A DNA stretch of 64,000 nucleotides, from assembly GCA_022578965.1 (NCBI GenBank), contig MU400566.1, positions 124,001 through 188,000 on the forward strand. Reading direction: 5' to 3'. A program made the translations under genes and the position numbers. The notes beneath the pieces are model-generated. The model saw only the letters and a list, made by a program, of their open reading frames with translations, was not told where the DNA came from and did not search any database. The first letter of the stretch is position 1. Each line of letters opens with the position of its first letter. This DNA is from Xylaria sp. FL1777 (taxonomy: Eukaryota > Ascomycota > Sordariomycetes > Xylariales > Xylariaceae). Below are positions 61,385-64,000 of the stretch, piece by piece.

Positions 61385-62602
61385 ATGGCCGCCCTCGACG
61401 CCCAGAAGCTCTCGTCCACCGAGGAGACCGAGGTGCAACAATGGATCACCACGTCCGAGCGCCTCAAGAGCTCTCCTGCCGACACGTCCATCCTCGACAA
61501 GCTCAACACCCACCTCACCTCTCGCACCACGCTGTTGGGCGTCAAGCCCTCCAAGGCCGATGTCGCCATCTACGAATCCCTCGCGCCCGCCGTCAAGTCG
61601 TGGTCTGCCGAGCAGCGCACCGGCCAGCAAGGCCACCCGCACATCGTCCGACACCTTGACTTCGTGCAGAATTCCGGCATCTTTGACCTCAAGGTCGGCG
61701 ACGACGACAAGATCAAGGTGGACCCCGAGGAGGTCCTCTACGTCAAGCCGCCGACAGATGCCAAGGCCGAGAAGGAGCGTCTGAAGAAAGAGAAGGCTGC
61801 TGCTGCTGCTGCTGCTGCTGCCGCTGCCGCTGGCGGTAGTGAGCCGACATTGGTCGACCGCACGAAGGCCGCCGCCCAGACTGTGGTGGACAAGGCTGTC
61901 GAGGTGAAGGATGCCGTAGCTGCGGCGGCTGGAGTCGGCGAGGCGAAGCCCAAGAAGGAGAAGAAGGAGAAAGCACCGAAACCCCAGAAAGCGCCTGCTG
62001 TTGCCACCCCCCCGGCACCTCATTTGATCGACCTCAGAGTCGGACACATCCTCAAAGCCATAAAACACCCCGAAGCTGACAGCTTGTACGTCTCCACCAT
62101 CGCTATGGGAGATAAGCCTGGCACCGACGACACGGAGGAGTACGAGGGACAGGTCTGCCGAACGGTGTGCTCCGGTCTCAACGGCCTGGTGCCCCTAGAG
62201 GAGATGCAGGGACGTAAGGTCGTCGTGGTCGCGAACCTGAAGCCTGTCAAGATGCGCGGCATCAAGTCATGCGCCATGGTATTAGCCGCATCGCCGCGGT
62301 TAAAGGAGGGCGAGGTGGATGATCACAAGGGCCCCGTCGAGCTCGTCACGCCACCCGCCGATTCAAAAGCCGGTGACCGCGTGTGCTTCGACGGCTGGCG
62401 CGGCGAGCCCGAGGGCGTGCTCAACCCCAAGAAGAAGATCTGGGAGACGTTCCAGCCGGGTTTCACGACGACGGATAACCTCGAGGTAGCCTTCGACGCA
62501 AGCGCGGTCGAGGCGGCAGGTAAGGCCGAGATCGGCAAGCTGACGACGGCGAATGGTGGGACGTGTACTGTCAAGACGCTCAAGGGAGCTACCGTGCGGT
62601 AA
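61385..62602 (+). CDS. ARC1: Arc1-type tRNA-binding cofactor of aminoacyl-tRNA synthetases
   Basis: Cytosolic protein that in yeast binds Met- and Glu-tRNA synthetases and delivers tRNA (Arc1/G4p1 family; related to EMAP-II/p43). A single exon of 405 residues. The N-terminal 110 residues resemble the GST-C-like synthetase-docking domain. A Lys/Ala-rich linker (about 125-220) contains twelve Ala (138-149), eight coded by a pure GCT run, and KPKKEKKEKAPKPQK for nonspecific tRNA contact. The C-terminal tRNA-binding OB fold begins at LIDLRVGHILKAIKHPEADSL and continues with RTVCSGLNGLVP and ANLKPVKMRGIKSCAMVL, followed by the EMAP-II-like tail (KKKIWETFQPGFTT). The start ATG is in good context (ACCATGGCC). 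Long open frames on the opposite strand are shadows. Confidence 0.94.
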   Translation: MAALDAQKLSSTEETEVQQWITTSERLKSSPADTSILDKLNTHLTSRTTLLGVKPSKADVAIYESLAPAVKSWSAEQRTGQQGHPHIVRHLDFVQNSGIFDLKVGDDDKIKVDPEEVLYVKPPTDAKAEKERLKKEKAAAAAAAAAAAAGGSEPTLVDRTKAAAQTVVDKAVEVKDAVAAAAGVGEAKPKKEKKEKAPKPQKAPAVATPPAPHLIDLRVGHILKAIKHPEADSLYVSTIAMGDKPGTDDTEEYEGQVCRTVCSGLNGLVPLEEMQGRKVVVVANLKPVKMRGIKSCAMVLAASPRLKEGEVDDHKGPVELVTPPADSKAGDRVCFDGWRGEPEGVLNPKKKIWETFQPGFTTTDNLEVAFDASAVEAAGKAEIGKLTTANGGTCTVKTLKGATVR

Positions 62603-62888
62603 AACCAAGACACAGTAGAAAAGATAGAAGAGGCTATACGTGCATGTATTTGGACTCACACTAGAACCAAATAGAGCTGTATACAAGACTACAAAGGCTT
62701 TTTATCCGCCCCTCTCCTTTCCCGTTGTCATTTCCCATCGCCGTCCGACGTGTTACCTAATAACCGACTAGTAAAACATCATACTTTTCTACCTCCCCCC
62801 AGTTCCTGCTAGGTATTCCCTTCCATTTATATTCTTTAAGTGCACCAATTCCCAATTCCCAAATCCCAATTTCCCCACCACCCCTGCC
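62603..62888. other. Intergenic between converging genes
   Basis: 3' flanks of ARC1 and the secreted-protein gene. No coding sequence seen. Confidence 0.6.
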
Positions 62889-64000
62889 TCATACCGGATA
62901 CGGCGGCGTGACGACGCTCGTCTCCGTAATCGTGGGCGTGCCGACGCACCCCGTCGTGTACGTGATCCACTCGGTGGGGATGCGGCAGGGGTCGCACGTC
63001 GGGCACGGCGCCGAGGGATCGGGCTTGTAGACGGTGCTCGTCGTCGGACAGCACTAATACCATGACGGAAAACAATGATAAGTAAGTAAGCACTCTGGGG
63101 GGGAGGGTCGACAGCCATGGTATTCTGGATATTTCATATTTTGTCTTGTGATTGCTCCTTTTTTTTTTTTTTTTTTTCTGAGGCGAGAGATTGGGTTTCT
63201 TGTTGGGCTTGGCCCCTACTTATTTATACCCCCGTGGCGAGTTGTTATTATTCATTATGGAGGGGGGGGGAGTGCTGGGCGAGGGAGGAGGGAAAGGAGG
63301 GAAAGGAGGGAAGGAGGAAAGGATGAAAGGAAGAGAGACAGAAATAGGAGAGAAGGAGTTGCTCACGTCTGTTGAGCACGGAACCGTCACGCTCGAGACC
63401 TTGATATATAAGGGACAGACTAGATCTGAGGGGATCGGGGTACAAGAGAGCGTTGGGCAGGGCGCTGATGTTTTTTCATTCATTAGTTCGCTTAGTCATT
63501 CAGTTACTCCGTCAAGTAGTTTCTGCTTGTTTCGAGCACGAATTGGTCTGTAACCACACGAGGGAGACCGGAAAGCGGAAAGGAGGAAGCGGGAGGTGGG
63601 AAGGACGCTCGGCTCGCTCACTCACTCACCTGCCGGGACCAAGCTCGTGCGCGTGTAGCACCGGTGCGGCAGCACCGTCGTCCGGTGGTGTCTGGCGTCG
63701 TCGAACGTCGTGTAGCAGGATTCCGGCAGCGTGTGCGATGGCGATGACTGCGATATCGGCAGCGTGGGCTTGACGGCGTATGCGGTCTCTGCCATGGCCG
63801 TGGCGCTAGGAAGGGATCATGGTTAGATTTGATGTCTTTTGGTAATAGCTGGGATAGGACTATATGCTATTCTTTCCTGCTACTTTGCTTCCTTCTTGCT
63901 GTGACCTAGTCGTGTATGACCTATGTGAGAAATGGAATGGGTTGGGACGCGAACCTAAGAGCCAGCAAATAACTTCCTATAATAAACTGCGAGGTGAACA
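62889..64000 (-). CDS. Small secreted Cys/Thr-rich protein, 5' end cut by the window
   Basis: Four exons on the minus strand: from the window edge 64000-63955, then 63805-63630, 63419-63367 and 63053-62889. The first two bases in the window are TG in the right phase, so the ATG very likely starts one base outside; the protein would be 146 residues. The N-terminus (FTSQFIIGSYLLALSATAMA) is a signal peptide. The mature part carries Cys-Tyr pairs and a Cys/Pro/Thr-rich tail (VPCSTDCCPTTSTVY, then CPTCDPCRIPTEW and TGCVGTPTITETSVVTPP), resembling small secreted fungal proteins of the clock-controlled/conidiation type, though I cannot name it. Introns are 149, 210 and 313 bp; the last contains a long homopolymer T tract (plus strand 63160-63177). 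The 63420 acceptor was chosen because it alone keeps VPCSTD in frame. Confidence 0.68.

Noticed and set aside
61379..62068. 229-codon minus-strand frame
   Set aside because: Exact antisense of ARC1; Leu/Gly/Arg-rich shadow produced by the GC-rich coding strand.

Overview
The window looks like a chromosome segment of a filamentous ascomycete, most likely a Sordariomycete. This rests on short introns (mostly 46-170 bp) with ctaac/ctgac-type branch points, the gene set itself (peroxisomal Lon with a C-terminal tripeptide signal, Nma111-type serine protease, two Zn2Cys6 regulators, an HsbA-like wall protein, GPI-type proteins), and frequent AGGTAGGTA/CCTAGG-type repeats. The order is inference. 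I see no rRNA, tRNA, CRISPR array, intact transposon or secondary-metabolite cluster.

Layout. At 0.4-5.3 kb is a divergent pair: RPA2 (replication protein A 32 kDa subunit, minus) and LON2 (peroxisomal Lon, plus). From 5.3 to about 22 kb is a gene desert holding only simple repeats and promoter-like pyrimidine tracts, plus one weakly supported small minus-strand gene at its right edge. At 22.7-25.0 kb is a Zn2Cys6 factor with a PAS-like domain whose zinc cluster is split by an 8-nt microexon. Another 6 kb gap precedes a disordered nuclear-type protein (31 kb, minus), MLH1 (33.6-35.9 kb, plus, first intron GC-AG), a SANT/Myb-like basic protein (36.8-37.8 kb, minus) and NMA111 (39.2-42.5 kb, minus). 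Two surface proteins follow: a cysteine-rich GPI-type protein (43.8-44.7 kb, minus) and an HsbA-like one (47.4-48.3 kb, plus). An eight-exon Zn2Cys6 regulator lies at 52.6-54.9 kb. The right end has VMA16 (V-ATPase c'' subunit, minus) diverging from ARC1 (tRNA-binding synthetase cofactor, plus), and a small secreted cysteine/threonine-rich protein (minus) whose start codon runs off the window by one base.

The genes do not form one pathway. They are mainly housekeeping (replication, mismatch repair, translation, vacuolar acidification, organelle proteolysis) interspersed with regulators and surface proteins. RPA2 and MLH1 both serve DNA maintenance but are 30 kb apart. I found no convincing undescribed multi-gene system. 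The observations most worth following are a possible mitochondrial presequence in frame upstream of the strong NMA111 start, the 8-nt microexon coding a zinc-ligand cysteine, unusual splice sites (7-nt initiating exon, GC-AG introns), and the 16.6 kb desert. All exon boundaries were inferred by hand from splice consensus, reading phase and family conservation.
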